A stretch of 62,336 nt of DNA from an uncultured Mesonia sp. (GTDB lineage: Bacteria; Bacteroidota; Bacteroidia; Flavobacteriales; Flavobacteriaceae). Each line of letters starts with the position of its first letter. Positions within the stretch are counted from its first letter, which is position 1. The DNA is taken from the NCBI GenBank assembly GCA_958296185.1, contig CATQIB010000027.1, forward strand, positions 1-62,336, given 5' to 3'. This document shows positions 17,775-25,594 of this stretch, piece after piece. Both the position numbers and the translations under genes were made by a program. The notes below the pieces were generated by a model. It saw only the letters and a list, made by a program, of their open reading frames with translations, was not told the DNA's origin and did not search any database.

Positions 17775-19022
17775 TTATTTCGATTTTTTAATTTCTTCAA
17801 CCGCGTGGCCGTCTTTCAATTTCTTAGTTACCAGACTATACGGACCAGTAATTATTTTATCTCCCTCTTTAAGACCTTCAATAATCTCGATATTGGTTTC
17901 ATCTTGAATACCCGTTTTAATTGCTTGTAACTTTGCCTTGCCTTCTTTTTTAACAAATACCGCTTCGTAAGTTTTGTCATCTAAACCAGAGGTGTTTGAT
18001 TTGGTCGTATCTGTTTTAATAACAATTGCGCTTATAGGCACTGCAAGAATATCTTTTTTATTATTGGTAATAATATCTACCGTCGCTGTCATTCCTGGTC
18101 TAAAAGGAGAATAGTTTTCTCCTTTACCCGCTAATAAATCGGCATAGGATTCTTTTAAAATTTTCACTTTTACCTTAAAGTTAGTTACTTGATCGGCAGA
18201 AAGCGCATCGTTTGCAGAATTACTTATAGCCGTTACCAATCCTTTAAATTTTTTATCTAAGTAAGCGTCAACCTCCACTATAGCCGAATCACCTACGTTT
18301 ATTTTCACGATATCATTCTCATTTACATCTACCTCAACCTCCATTTCGTTTAGGTTTGCGACACGTAATATCTCTGTACCCGCCATTTGCTGGGTTCCTA
18401 CTACACGTTCCCCCAATTCGGCGTCTAATTTTGAAATTGTACCCGACATTGGTGCATAAATTGTAGTTCTTCCTAAGTTATCTTTAGCTTCATTGACCGT
18501 AGCCGCCGCACTTTGCACATTAAAATAGGCGCTTTTCTTTGTGGCTTGAGCTACCTCATATCGGGAAAGCACTGCATCCCATTCACTTTGAGAAATAACC
18601 CCTTTCTCAAACAAAGTTTTGTTTCGGTTATAATTAGCTTCAGCTTCTTTTAGACTAGCTTTAGCTTGCTCTAGATTGGCCTTTATGTTTTGGTAGCTTG
18701 CCTGTGATCGTTGTAGACTAGATTGGTATAAATCTGGATTAATTTTCACCAATAAATCACCTTTTTCAACGCGTTGTCCTTCTTTTATAGGAAGTTCAAT
18801 AATCTCACCCGAAACTTCAGAAGACAGTTTAACCTCTACTTCTGGCTGTATTTTACCAGTTGCTGACACCGTTTCAACCAAGTTCATTTTTTCTAAAAGG
18901 GCCACCTCAACCTGTTTAAGGTTATCTGCCTTTCCAAACCAACCCGCTTTTTTCCCTCCTATTAACAAGGCAATTAAAACCACTACACTTATTACAATTA
19001 CAAGTATTTTCTTTTTTTTCAT
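17775..19022 (-). CDS. efflux periplasmic adaptor subunit, HlyD/MacA-like
   Basis: A 415-residue membrane-fusion protein: one N-terminal transmembrane anchor (about 5-22), a barrel-sandwich (lipoyl) half VEVKLSSEVSGEIIELPIKEGQRVEKGDLL, an alpha-hairpin of about 90 residues, the second lipoyl half TTIYAPMSGTISKLDAELGERV, and a beta-barrel/proximal domain. It links an inner-membrane pump to TolC. It follows the TolC gene by 2 nt. No pump gene (ABC MacB-type or RND) is next to it; tsaB comes next instead. Its close resemblance to MacA favours an ABC partner elsewhere. Confidence 0.92.
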   Translation of the reverse strand: MKKKKILVIVISVVVLIALLIGGKKAGWFGKADNLKQVEVALLEKMNLVETVSATGKIQPEVEVKLSSEVSGEIIELPIKEGQRVEKGDLLVKINPDLYQSSLQRSQASYQNIKANLEQAKASLKEAEANYNRNKTLFEKGVISQSEWDAVLSRYEVAQATKKSAYFNVQSAAATVNEAKDNLGRTTIYAPMSGTISKLDAELGERVVGTQQMAGTEILRVANLNEMEVEVDVNENDIVKINVGDSAIVEVDAYLDKKFKGLVTAISNSANDALSADQVTNFKVKVKILKESYADLLAGKGENYSPFRPGMTATVDIITNNKKDILAVPISAIVIKTDTTKSNTSGLDDKTYEAVFVKKEGKAKLQAIKTGIQDETNIEIIEGLKEGDKIITGPYSLVTKKLKDGHAVEEIKKSK

Positions 19023-19024
19023 TT

Positions 19025-20359
19025 TTATAATTTTAAATTTTGCGGATCAATTCCGAAATACAATTCAAGAACCTTTAGTTTAAAAATATAGTCGTATTTA
19101 GCACGATTAAGCTCAATAATAGCGTTGTCTAATCTTTGTTTAGCTTGGGTAAAGTCAAAACCATTGGTAAGACCAACATCGTAGCGTTGCTGGGCGTAAT
19201 CAAAAGCCAATTCTTGTGATTTAACCACTTCTTGAGCCGCCTCATAGGCTTCTAAAGCTCCCTGAGCGTCTACGTGGGCTTGATATACATTAGACTCTAA
19301 ATCTAATTTAGCTTGTTCTAATAGGTACTTTCTTCTTTCTAAATTTATTTTACTGCGAGCCACATTATTTCTAGTGGCCAAACCATTAAGTATAGGCACA
19401 TTTAATCGCACTCCATACCCAATACCATCGTTTTGATACAATTGGGTTGTGAAAGAGCGTTCAAAGAAATCGTTATCTGAATAACGTGTATTATAACCAA
19501 AAAAAGCGGTTAATGTAGGATAATATACTCCCCTAGAAATTTGCACATCTTTTTGAGCAATGGCTAGATTTTGTTCTGCAATTTTAAGTTCTGGTCTATT
19601 CTCTTCCGCGGAAGCGATAATAGATTCCACAGGCTGGTTAGCTACTTCATTTGAAACCAGCTCATAACCTTCATCAACAATTTGAAAATTTTCGTAATCT
19701 TTAACCAACAACAACTGCGCTAGATTGATTAAAGCGATTTTTACAGTATTACGCGCTATGGCTATTTGTTGCTTTTCATTAGCCATATTGGCCTTTATTT
19801 CTAAAAGATCACCTTTTGGTAATACGCCACCCTCTACTAAATCTTCTGTACGCTTTAACTGCTCTTTACTAACCTCGTTTTGGCTTTGCAGCGATGACAA
19901 GTTGGCTTTATTTAGCAAGACGTTTAAATAGGCATTTGCTACAGCGAGGCTAATATCATCTTTCATTTTATCAAGTTGATATTGCGTAGCTAATTGAGCT
20001 AATTTGGCTCTTTGAAGCTGCCTGATGTTCCTTAAACCGTCAAATAAAGTAATTGAAGAGTTAAATCCAGTGGTAAAAGAGGTAAATACTTCATTCTCAA
20101 ACTGGTTGGTAACAGGGTTAATATTAGCTCCGGTATTTGCAGAGTAGGATGCTGAACCATTAAGACTTGGTATAAAATTACCTATAGCATCTCTTTTATC
20201 GTACTGGGCACTTTTTAAATCTAACTCAGATTGCTTGATACTGATGTTGTTTTCTAAGGCATGCGTAACACATTCGTTCAGCGTCCATTTTTTTTCTTGA
20301 CTAAAAAGGAGAGCCGGAAGACAAACTAAGGCAAGGAGTAAAGTTTTTATTCGCATCAT
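19025..20359 (-). CDS. TolC-family outer membrane efflux protein
   Basis: A 444-residue outer-membrane factor: signal peptide (LPALLFSQ, about 1-20), WTLNECVTHALENNISIKQSELDL, the standard start of the family, two repeats of paired long helices with strand insertions (SSITLFDGLRN and RLNVPILNGLATRNN are the strand turns), ending LKVLELYFGI. TolC trimers form the exit duct for drugs or peptides pumped via the adjacent HlyD-type adaptor. Two ATGs occur in tandem at the start. Upstream 155 nt contain duplicated TTGTTACAA motifs. Confidence 0.94.
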   Translation of the reverse strand: MMRIKTLLLALVCLPALLFSQEKKWTLNECVTHALENNISIKQSELDLKSAQYDKRDAIGNFIPSLNGSASYSANTGANINPVTNQFENEVFTSFTTGFNSSITLFDGLRNIRQLQRAKLAQLATQYQLDKMKDDISLAVANAYLNVLLNKANLSSLQSQNEVSKEQLKRTEDLVEGGVLPKGDLLEIKANMANEKQQIAIARNTVKIALINLAQLLLVKDYENFQIVDEGYELVSNEVANQPVESIIASAEENRPELKIAEQNLAIAQKDVQISRGVYYPTLTAFFGYNTRYSDNDFFERSFTTQLYQNDGIGYGVRLNVPILNGLATRNNVARSKINLERRKYLLEQAKLDLESNVYQAHVDAQGALEAYEAAQEVVKSQELAFDYAQQRYDVGLTNGFDFTQAKQRLDNAIIELNRAKYDYIFKLKVLELYFGIDPQNLKL

Positions 20360-20514
20360 TACAATTTACTAATTTATAAGTAGAAAAAGTAGGTTTATTG
20401 TTACAATTGGATCAAAGAAATCACAATAAGCAACTTAATTTCTTATAAACCCTTCTACAAAACCTACTAATCATAGGACGAATATGATGGAATTTTGTTA
20501 CAAAAAGAAAAGCA
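20360..20514. promoter_or_regulatory. tolC upstream region with paired motifs
   Basis: The gap holds two copies of TTGTTACAA (20398-20406, 20495-20503) and a 9-bp inverted repeat AGTAGGTTT (20388-20396) / AAACCTACT (20460-20468). They could be regulator sites for the efflux genes transcribed leftward, but no regulator gene is adjacent and no clear -7 box is visible. Confidence 0.3.
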
Positions 20515-20748
20515 TTAAGCTTCCTTTTTTCTGTTCTTTAAGGTGCGGTAAACTGCAATACCTACACCTCCAACCAGAAGGTAAGGAAAAACCATTAAAT
20601 ACATAATCCCATTGTTTATCGACTTAGCGGCTGTCCCGTCTGGGTCGCTTTCTAATACCGCTCGACACATGGCACACTGCGCATTGACTGGCAAAATCGA
20701 ACCAATAAACAATACGAAAAACAGAATGAAAACTAATTTTTTATCCAT
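20515..20748 (-). CDS. small secreted/membrane protein with a CxxC motif
   Basis: A 77-residue protein: signal peptide (about 1-23, cleaved near VNAQ), immediately CAMC (residues 24-27), a short polar linker, then one transmembrane helix (about 48-66) and a basic KNRKK tail. The topology would place the Cys pair in the periplasm and the tail in the cytoplasm. Its start overlaps the DUF420 gene by 8 nt, so it belongs to the SCO/DUF420 group; a role in copper or thiol handling for cytochrome oxidase is inference. I do not recognise a named family. Confidence 0.8.
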   Translation of the reverse strand: MDKKLVFILFFVLFIGSILPVNAQCAMCRAVLESDPDGTAAKSINNGIMYLMVFPYLLVGGVGIAVYRTLKNRKKEA

Positions 20749-21286
20749 AATAAGGTAACATAAATAAATACACTAAAACTCCAGTTATAGCCACATAAAA
20801 CCAAATAGGGAAAGTATATCGGGCTATTTTAACGTGCTTTTTATATTCTGCCGTTAAGCCTCTGTACATAGTAAATAAAACCAAGGGTACTATTATCGCA
20901 GATAGCACTATATGAGAAATTAAAATAAAGAAATACAACGGCCTTAAAAATCCTTCTCCTCCATAAGGAACAGGGTCATTACTTAATTTAGAAAAAACAT
21001 AACTAATTAAAAATACGCAAGACAAAACAAAAGCTGTAATCATAACATTGCGATGAAGTAATTTTTCTCCTTTACGGATTAATACATAACCCATTAACAA
21101 CAGTATTGCGGTAATCCCATTTAAAACTGCATGAAAAAAAGGATAGGTGCCTATATCTAAACCTAATAAATCGTACCTAGTAGGAAGATTGAGCAGGACT
21201 AACACTATAAGTGGCACTGCAATAGATAAGGTGATAATAATAGGGACTACAATTTTATCTTTACCCTTTTGAATTACTTCTTTCAT
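20741..21286 (-). CDS. DUF420 membrane protein (CtaM-like cytochrome oxidase assembly candidate)
   Basis: A 181-residue inner-membrane protein with about five hydrophobic helices and histidines near membrane edges (FFHAVLNG, LLHRNVM, ILISHIVLSAIIVPLV, YKKHVKIARYTFPIWFYVAITGVLVY). This is the DUF420 pattern; the Gram-positive member CtaM is needed for heme-copper oxidase activity. Here it lies between SCO and the small CxxC protein, 1 nt after SCO, which supports an oxidase-assembly role. The precise function is inferred. Confidence 0.88.
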   Translation of the reverse strand: MKEVIQKGKDKIVVPIIITLSIAVPLIVLVLLNLPTRYDLLGLDIGTYPFFHAVLNGITAILLLMGYVLIRKGEKLLHRNVMITAFVLSCVFLISYVFSKLSNDPVPYGGEGFLRPLYFFILISHIVLSAIIVPLVLFTMYRGLTAEYKKHVKIARYTFPIWFYVAITGVLVYLFMLPYYG

Positions 21287-21287
21287 T

Positions 21288-21914
21288 TTATAACAGCTTT
21301 TTTATATCAGATTTAAGCATATTTAGATCTTTAGGGTCTAACCCATCGTAATATCCTTTTGGATTGCCATATTCATCGATTCGTGAAACAATCTCACCCT
21401 GTTTATTGATCAATGCAAAATAGCCCGAATGTTCAAAATTACCTTTCACCTGTGGGTTATAGGCTGCGTAAAGATTGAATCCTTGATTGGCTAATTCGAA
21501 AATAGCATCTCGTTCACCGGTTAACAAATGCCAATTAGGATGAGATATACCATGTTTTTTGGCATAGGCAGCTAAAATCTCTGGCGTATCGTATTCTGGA
21601 TTAATACTAAAAGAGGCTATTCCGAAATTAGGATTACCAAAAAAATCATCTTGAATTTTTGTCATATTCTCATTCATTTCGGGGCAAATAGTTGGGCAAG
21701 TTGTAAAAAAGAACTCTACCACATATACTTTACCCTTAAAGTCTTCATCAGAAATAAGTTTACCATCTTGATTGGTTAATTGGTAACTAGGTACCTTACC
21801 TATTACCGCCATAGGTGTATTGTTTCCACTAAAACGATCTACGATTTTGGGCACTGCCCAGATACCAAAAATCAAAATAATAAAAGTAACCCCTATGTAT
21901 TTATAATTTTTCAT
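21288..21914 (-). CDS. SCO1/SenC family copper chaperone
   Basis: A 208-residue membrane-anchored thioredoxin-fold protein. After one N-terminal helix (about 6-22) it carries the copper-binding FFFTTCPTICPEM motif (CxxxC) and the distal His in FEHSGYFALI, with YQLTNQDGKLISDEDFKGK before them. SCO proteins load or reduce the CuA centre of oxidase subunit II. The ATG at 21914 gives a compact n-region; the ATG at 21932 would lengthen the overlap with the upstream gene from 14 to 32 nt. It is translationally linked to a Cys-less SCO-like gene. Confidence 0.94.
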   Translation of the reverse strand: MKNYKYIGVTFIILIFGIWAVPKIVDRFSGNNTPMAVIGKVPSYQLTNQDGKLISDEDFKGKVYVVEFFFTTCPTICPEMNENMTKIQDDFFGNPNFGIASFSINPEYDTPEILAAYAKKHGISHPNWHLLTGERDAIFELANQGFNLYAAYNPQVKGNFEHSGYFALINKQGEIVSRIDEYGNPKGYYDGLDPKDLNMLKSDIKKLL

Positions 21915-22560
21915 CGCTATTTTTAATTGCATTTCCTTTAGTAGCTAATCTATATTCAGCTAAAATTACTTTAATGTCGTCGCTCATAATGTTGCTAAGC
22001 TCTGCCACAGAAGAGGTATCATATCCATAGTTTTCAACTACACTTCTGTCTTCCTCATCCTTTCTTCCGCGTAAAGCTAATTCTTTGTCAATTATAAAAA
22101 CCTGCTCAATAGCCCCGCCCTCATTTAATTGAAGAGGTGTTTGCAAACTCTCAAAGACCCTTTGAATATCACTCTGAGAACCAAAAGCAAATTTCCAGTT
22201 CTTGACATCTATGGTGGTACCTAATTGATTTAGCAGATCTTGCGCCGCTTGTTCTTGCCCATTTTCAGCCAATACCACAAATTGAAAATCTTTAAACTGA
22301 TAGTTTTTATCGTAAATTTTTTCATTGAGATTAAAGGCATGCCCTTCCATTTCCTTAACCCTATTTCCCATAAAAAAGAGAACACTAATATGGTCTTTCA
22401 AACGCACTTCTTCGCTTTGAGAAGTCTGAAAATTATCGAGTTCGGAGATGGGTTTGGTTAAAGTGGGAAGAATAGCAAAATGATTAATTCCTGAAGAAAA
22501 AAATAAGTAAGCCACAATAGGCAATGCAAACAATAAGGTAAGCACAAAATATTTTTTCAT
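21901..22560 (-). CDS. SCO-like membrane-anchored protein lacking the copper-binding cysteines
   Basis: A 219-residue protein with an N-terminal membrane anchor (about 3-22) and a thioredoxin-like domain: LKDHISVLFFMGN aligns in position with the SCO strand that bears CxxxC, and VFIIDKELALRGRKDEEDR resembles the SCO strand-turn. No cysteine is present anywhere in the chain, so copper or thiol chemistry of the SCO kind is ruled out. It overlaps the SCO start by 14 nt and heads the SCO-DUF420-CxxC group, following a terminator and its own -7 box. A structural partner of SCO is a guess. Confidence 0.75.
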   Translation of the reverse strand: MKKYFVLTLLFALPIVAYLFFSSGINHFAILPTLTKPISELDNFQTSQSEEVRLKDHISVLFFMGNRVKEMEGHAFNLNEKIYDKNYQFKDFQFVVLAENGQEQAAQDLLNQLGTTIDVKNWKFAFGSQSDIQRVFESLQTPLQLNEGGAIEQVFIIDKELALRGRKDEEDRSVVENYGYDTSSVAELSNIMSDDIKVILAEYRLATKGNAIKNSDEKL

Positions 22561-22579
22561 AACAATATAATTGCTTTAA

Positions 22580-22587
22580 CAAAAATA
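22580..22587 (-). promoter_or_regulatory. putative promoter of the SCO assembly group, -7 box TATTTTTG
   Basis: The minus strand reads TATTTTTG about 20 nt before the ATG at 22560 and just downstream of the oxidase-operon terminator, consistent with a fresh transcription unit. No -33 TTG at ideal spacing. Confidence 0.45.
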
Positions 22588-22592
22588 AAAAA

Positions 22593-22617
22593 GACGGTTC
22601 AATAAAACCGCCTTTTT
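22593..22617 (-). terminator. intrinsic terminator after the ctaB-subunit III-IV operon
   Basis: Stem GACGGTT (22593-22599) / AACCGCC (22606-22612), one G-U pair, 6-nt loop; on the minus strand it is followed by TTTTTTATTTTT. It separates the subunit IV gene from the SCO group. Confidence 0.85.
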
Positions 22618-22641
22618 CTATGATTTAACGTATGTTTTCGT

Positions 22642-23004
22642 TTAGAAATTCCAAGTCACAAAACCATTAGCAAAAACGTCGTGTATATAAACTCCTTCTG
22701 CAAGAAGTATAAAAACCAAGTAACAAACTAGGAAAACTATGGTCCACACTACAGAACGCCTCAAGCCTTTCTTTTCACCCTCCATATGCATAAAGGCCCA
22801 AGTAATTAAATAAGCTTTATACACCGTTAAAATAATAAATATCCAATTTAAAAGATGCATATACAAGATATCGGTTTGCACCAAGAATGCCGGTTTAAAG
22901 ATACCCAATACCACCTCTACAATTGTTACTACAGATAGTAACATAAATACATACCAAATTCGCTTTGTTGCTGATTGATTAGTATGTGCTGAATCGTGTG
23001 CCAT
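22642..23004 (-). CDS. cytochrome c oxidase subunit IV family protein
   Basis: A 120-residue inner-membrane protein with three hydrophobic helices, an N-terminal HDSAHTNQSATKRIWYVFMLLSVVTIVEVVLGI stretch broken over residues 3-38, and TWAFMHMEGEKKGLRRSVVWT typical of the prokaryotic COX4 group. It is an accessory subunit of the heme-copper oxidase. It is the last gene of the run ctaB-III-III-IV, 18 nt after the long subunit III gene, and is followed by a terminator. Confidence 0.92.
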   Translation of the reverse strand: MAHDSAHTNQSATKRIWYVFMLLSVVTIVEVVLGIFKPAFLVQTDILYMHLLNWIFIILTVYKAYLITWAFMHMEGEKKGLRRSVVWTIVFLVCYLVFILLAEGVYIHDVFANGFVTWNF

Positions 23005-23022
23005 TTTTAATTGTGTTTTTTA

Positions 23023-24006
23023 TTAAACAAGGTAAAAGAAAGTAAATACAAATACCCAAACTAAGTCTACAAAGTGCCAATATAATCCCACTTTTTCTAC
23101 CATTTCATAGCTCCCTCTTCGCTCATAAGTACCTACTAAAACATTAAAGAATATTATAATATTTAAGATAATACCCATTGAGACGTGAAAACCGTGAAAT
23201 CCTGTGATAAAGAAAAAGAAATCGGCGAACAATGGTGGCCCATATTCATTATGGGTAAGGTTGGCCCCTTCTACAGTTGTAACTGCATCATTCTTTAATT
23301 TAGCTAATGAAGCCTCTCTAGATAAAACAATTTTCTTTCCGTTCTCATCTAATTGCTGAATACGAACCAATATATTTGGGTTAGCTTCAAATCCCTTAGT
23401 GATTTCTTCTACAGTAAAACTAGCCGAGGTCTGCTTGTCAGCATCATACCATACCCCATTACTAGGTTGGTGTTCTACTCGATCTTGAGGTAAGGCTTTA
23501 GCAAAATCGGCTAAAGCAACGCGTTCGTGATCGGTATCTACGAATTGTAAAATTTGACCTCCTCGTGTTTCAACCGCACCGTAAGTACCGTTTATAAAAT
23601 TTTTCCACTCCCAAGCTTGCGATCCTACAAAGACCAAACCACCAATAATGGTTAAGAACATGTAGAGGGTAACTTTCTTTTTGTTCATATGATGTCCTGC
23701 ATCTACAGCTAACACCATGGTTACCGATGAAAATATAAGAATAAAGGTCATCAAAGCCACATAATACATAGGAGCATCTACCCCGTGTAAAAATGGAAAG
23801 TGATTAAACACCTCATCTGCTATAGGCCAAGAGTCTATAAATTTAAATCTTGAAAAACCATAAGCTGCTAAAAACGCCGAAAACGTAAGCGCATCTGATG
23901 CAATAAAAAACCACATCATTAATTTTCCATAACTTGCTCCAAGTGGTTTATTTCCCCCACCCCAAGTTTTTCCTTCGGTGCCTGTTTGGGCAACAGTAGC
24001 TTCCAT
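23023..24006 (-). CDS. ctaE: cytochrome c oxidase subunit III with a large internal insertion
   Basis: A 327-residue membrane protein. Helices GKLMMWFFIASDALTFSAFLAAY, YYVALMTFILIFSSVTMVLAV and the block GSQAWEWKNFI, followed later by ADFFFFITGFHGFHVSMG and GLYWHFVDLVWVFVFTFFYL, are subunit III hallmarks. Between the two halves (about residues 140-250) lies a hydrophilic insert of roughly 110 residues absent from classic subunit III. Subunit III stabilises the oxidase core and proton uptake. It pairs with a second, shorter subunit III gene upstream. Confidence 0.93.
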   Translation of the reverse strand: MEATVAQTGTEGKTWGGGNKPLGASYGKLMMWFFIASDALTFSAFLAAYGFSRFKFIDSWPIADEVFNHFPFLHGVDAPMYYVALMTFILIFSSVTMVLAVDAGHHMNKKKVTLYMFLTIIGGLVFVGSQAWEWKNFINGTYGAVETRGGQILQFVDTDHERVALADFAKALPQDRVEHQPSNGVWYDADKQTSASFTVEEITKGFEANPNILVRIQQLDENGKKIVLSREASLAKLKNDAVTTVEGANLTHNEYGPPLFADFFFFITGFHGFHVSMGIILNIIIFFNVLVGTYERRGSYEMVEKVGLYWHFVDLVWVFVFTFFYLV

Positions 24007-24051
24007 AAATAGAAATTAGTGTTAAATATTAAGCAAAAATAGTTAATTTTA

Positions 24052-24633
24052 TTATCCTAAGAAATATAAAAAGAAAAACAGATAAATCCACAAGACATCT
24101 ACAAAATGCCAAAAGGTCGCACCTAGCTCTAATCCAAGCATTTGACCTGATTTATAACGCTGTTTAGAATTATTATAAATTAAGACTAATAAAATGATTA
24201 AACCCGCCACTATATGGGCGATATGAGATATAACGATTAAATAAATAAAAGATGAAGTTATATTACTGGCACTTCCTGTAAAATAGTATCCGTCTTCCAG
24301 AATTTCCATAAAACCTTGAAATTGCATCCAAACAAAAATACTGCCTAAAACAAAGGTAGTTAGCAATAACCACCCTGCTTTTTTGGTTTCATTGACCCTC
24401 ACGGCTTTTTTAGCAAAAAGAAGACAGACACTACTTAATAAAATAACTATTGTACTGTACAAAAAGGGTGTTGGCAATTGAAAATCTTCAATCCAATCGG
24501 GCCGGTCTTTACTCACCACAAATGCACTGGTAAGTCCGGCAAACATCATACCCATGCTTATGATTGCAAACCACAACATCATTTTTTTTGACCGTGCTAT
24601 TTTCTCTCTCTCGGTACCATCTGTTAAATCCAT
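24052..24633 (-). CDS. cytochrome c oxidase subunit III (short form)
   Basis: A 193-residue five-helix protein with SKKMMLWFAIISMGMMFAGLTSAF, FWMQFQGF-type loop (VWMQFQGFMEIL), YLIVISHIAHIVAGL and TFWHFVDVLWIYLFFFLYF, the subunit III pattern without the insertion of its neighbour. Bacteroidota often carry two subunit III-like genes in tandem; how the two share a complex is not evident. It overlaps ctaB by 10 nt, showing translational coupling. Confidence 0.92.
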   Translation of the reverse strand: MDLTDGTEREKIARSKKMMLWFAIISMGMMFAGLTSAFVVSKDRPDWIEDFQLPTPFLYSTIVILLSSVCLLFAKKAVRVNETKKAGWLLLTTFVLGSIFVWMQFQGFMEILEDGYYFTGSASNITSSFIYLIVISHIAHIVAGLIILLVLIYNNSKQRYKSGQMLGLELGATFWHFVDVLWIYLFFFLYFLG

Positions 24634-25577
24634 AAGCGAATATATTTATCTAAAACATAAATTATTTGTAATAAGGTAATATAGCTAACACTAGCAAACA
24701 TAAGCTGTTTAGCCGTTTTCTGGTCTCTATCGCGGTATAATTTTACAGCATAGTACATCATACCTGCGCCAAGTAAAAATATTAGTACGCCCGCAATCGG
24801 ACTCAGATATAAGTTTCCGGTAACACCCAGTGTGGGCACTAGTGAAATTACTACCGTCCAAATAGTGTAGAGTATTATTTGAATCGCTGTACCTTTATCT
24901 CGTTTTCCCGTTGGCAGCATAAAGAATCCACCTTTCTCATAATCATCGTACAACCACCAGCCTAACGCCCAGAAATGTGGAAATTGCCAAAAAAACTGAA
25001 TCATAAAAAGGGTTCCTGGCTCGATACTAAAATCATTAGTAGCGGCTACCCATCCAAGCATAAAGGGTATTGCCCCTGGAAAGGCACCTACAAATACAGA
25101 AAGTGGGGTTTTGGTTTTTAATGGAGTGTAAACACTTACATATAAGAAGATTGATATCGCACCGAACATAGACGTTACAGGGTTGATGACATACAAAACA
25201 CCCAATCCCAATAAGGTGAAACTAACAGCAATAAACAGCGCCATTTTCACACTCATTCTACCTGCTGGCAAAGGCCTGTTTTTGGTACGGTTCATTAACC
25301 CATCTAAATCACGCTCTAAAACTTGATTAAAAGCATTACTTGCACCTACCATCATATAACCCCCAATGCCTAGCAATAAAACCGTAAAAAAATTGATTTT
25401 ATCGGCTCCTAGAAAATAACCAGCGATAGACGAAAAAACCACACTTACCGCCAAACGCATTTTGGTAATTTCTTTAAAATCGGTTAACCGACTTACCTGA
25501 TAAGTATTTTCTATGGTCTTGCTCAATCTCCTAAAAATTGTAGCTGCAAAGATACTGCTTAAAAGCGGTAAAGACAA
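24624..25577 (-). CDS. ctaB: heme O synthase (protoheme IX farnesyltransferase)
   Basis: CtaB farnesylates heme B to heme O in the inner membrane, for the A-type oxidase. The up to 317-residue protein has the UbiA-family motif NAFNQVLERDLDGLMNRTKNRPLP and the second Asp-rich region DDYEKGGFFMLP, with multiple helices. No ATG lies at the front: the longest start is TTG at 25577, and TTG at 25526 is an alternative giving 300 residues, nearer the usual size. It follows remB by 17 nt with no terminator between, and overlaps the short subunit III gene. Confidence 0.93.
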   Translation of the reverse strand: MSLPLLSSIFAATIFRRLSKTIENTYQVSRLTDFKEITKMRLAVSVVFSSIAGYFLGADKINFFTVLLLGIGGYMMVGASNAFNQVLERDLDGLMNRTKNRPLPAGRMSVKMALFIAVSFTLLGLGVLYVINPVTSMFGAISIFLYVSVYTPLKTKTPLSVFVGAFPGAIPFMLGWVAATNDFSIEPGTLFMIQFFWQFPHFWALGWWLYDDYEKGGFFMLPTGKRDKGTAIQIILYTIWTVVISLVPTLGVTGNLYLSPIAGVLIFLLGAGMMYYAVKLYRDRDQKTAKQLMFASVSYITLLQIIYVLDKYIRLWI

Positions 25578-25594
25578 AGCTTGCTCCTATATTT

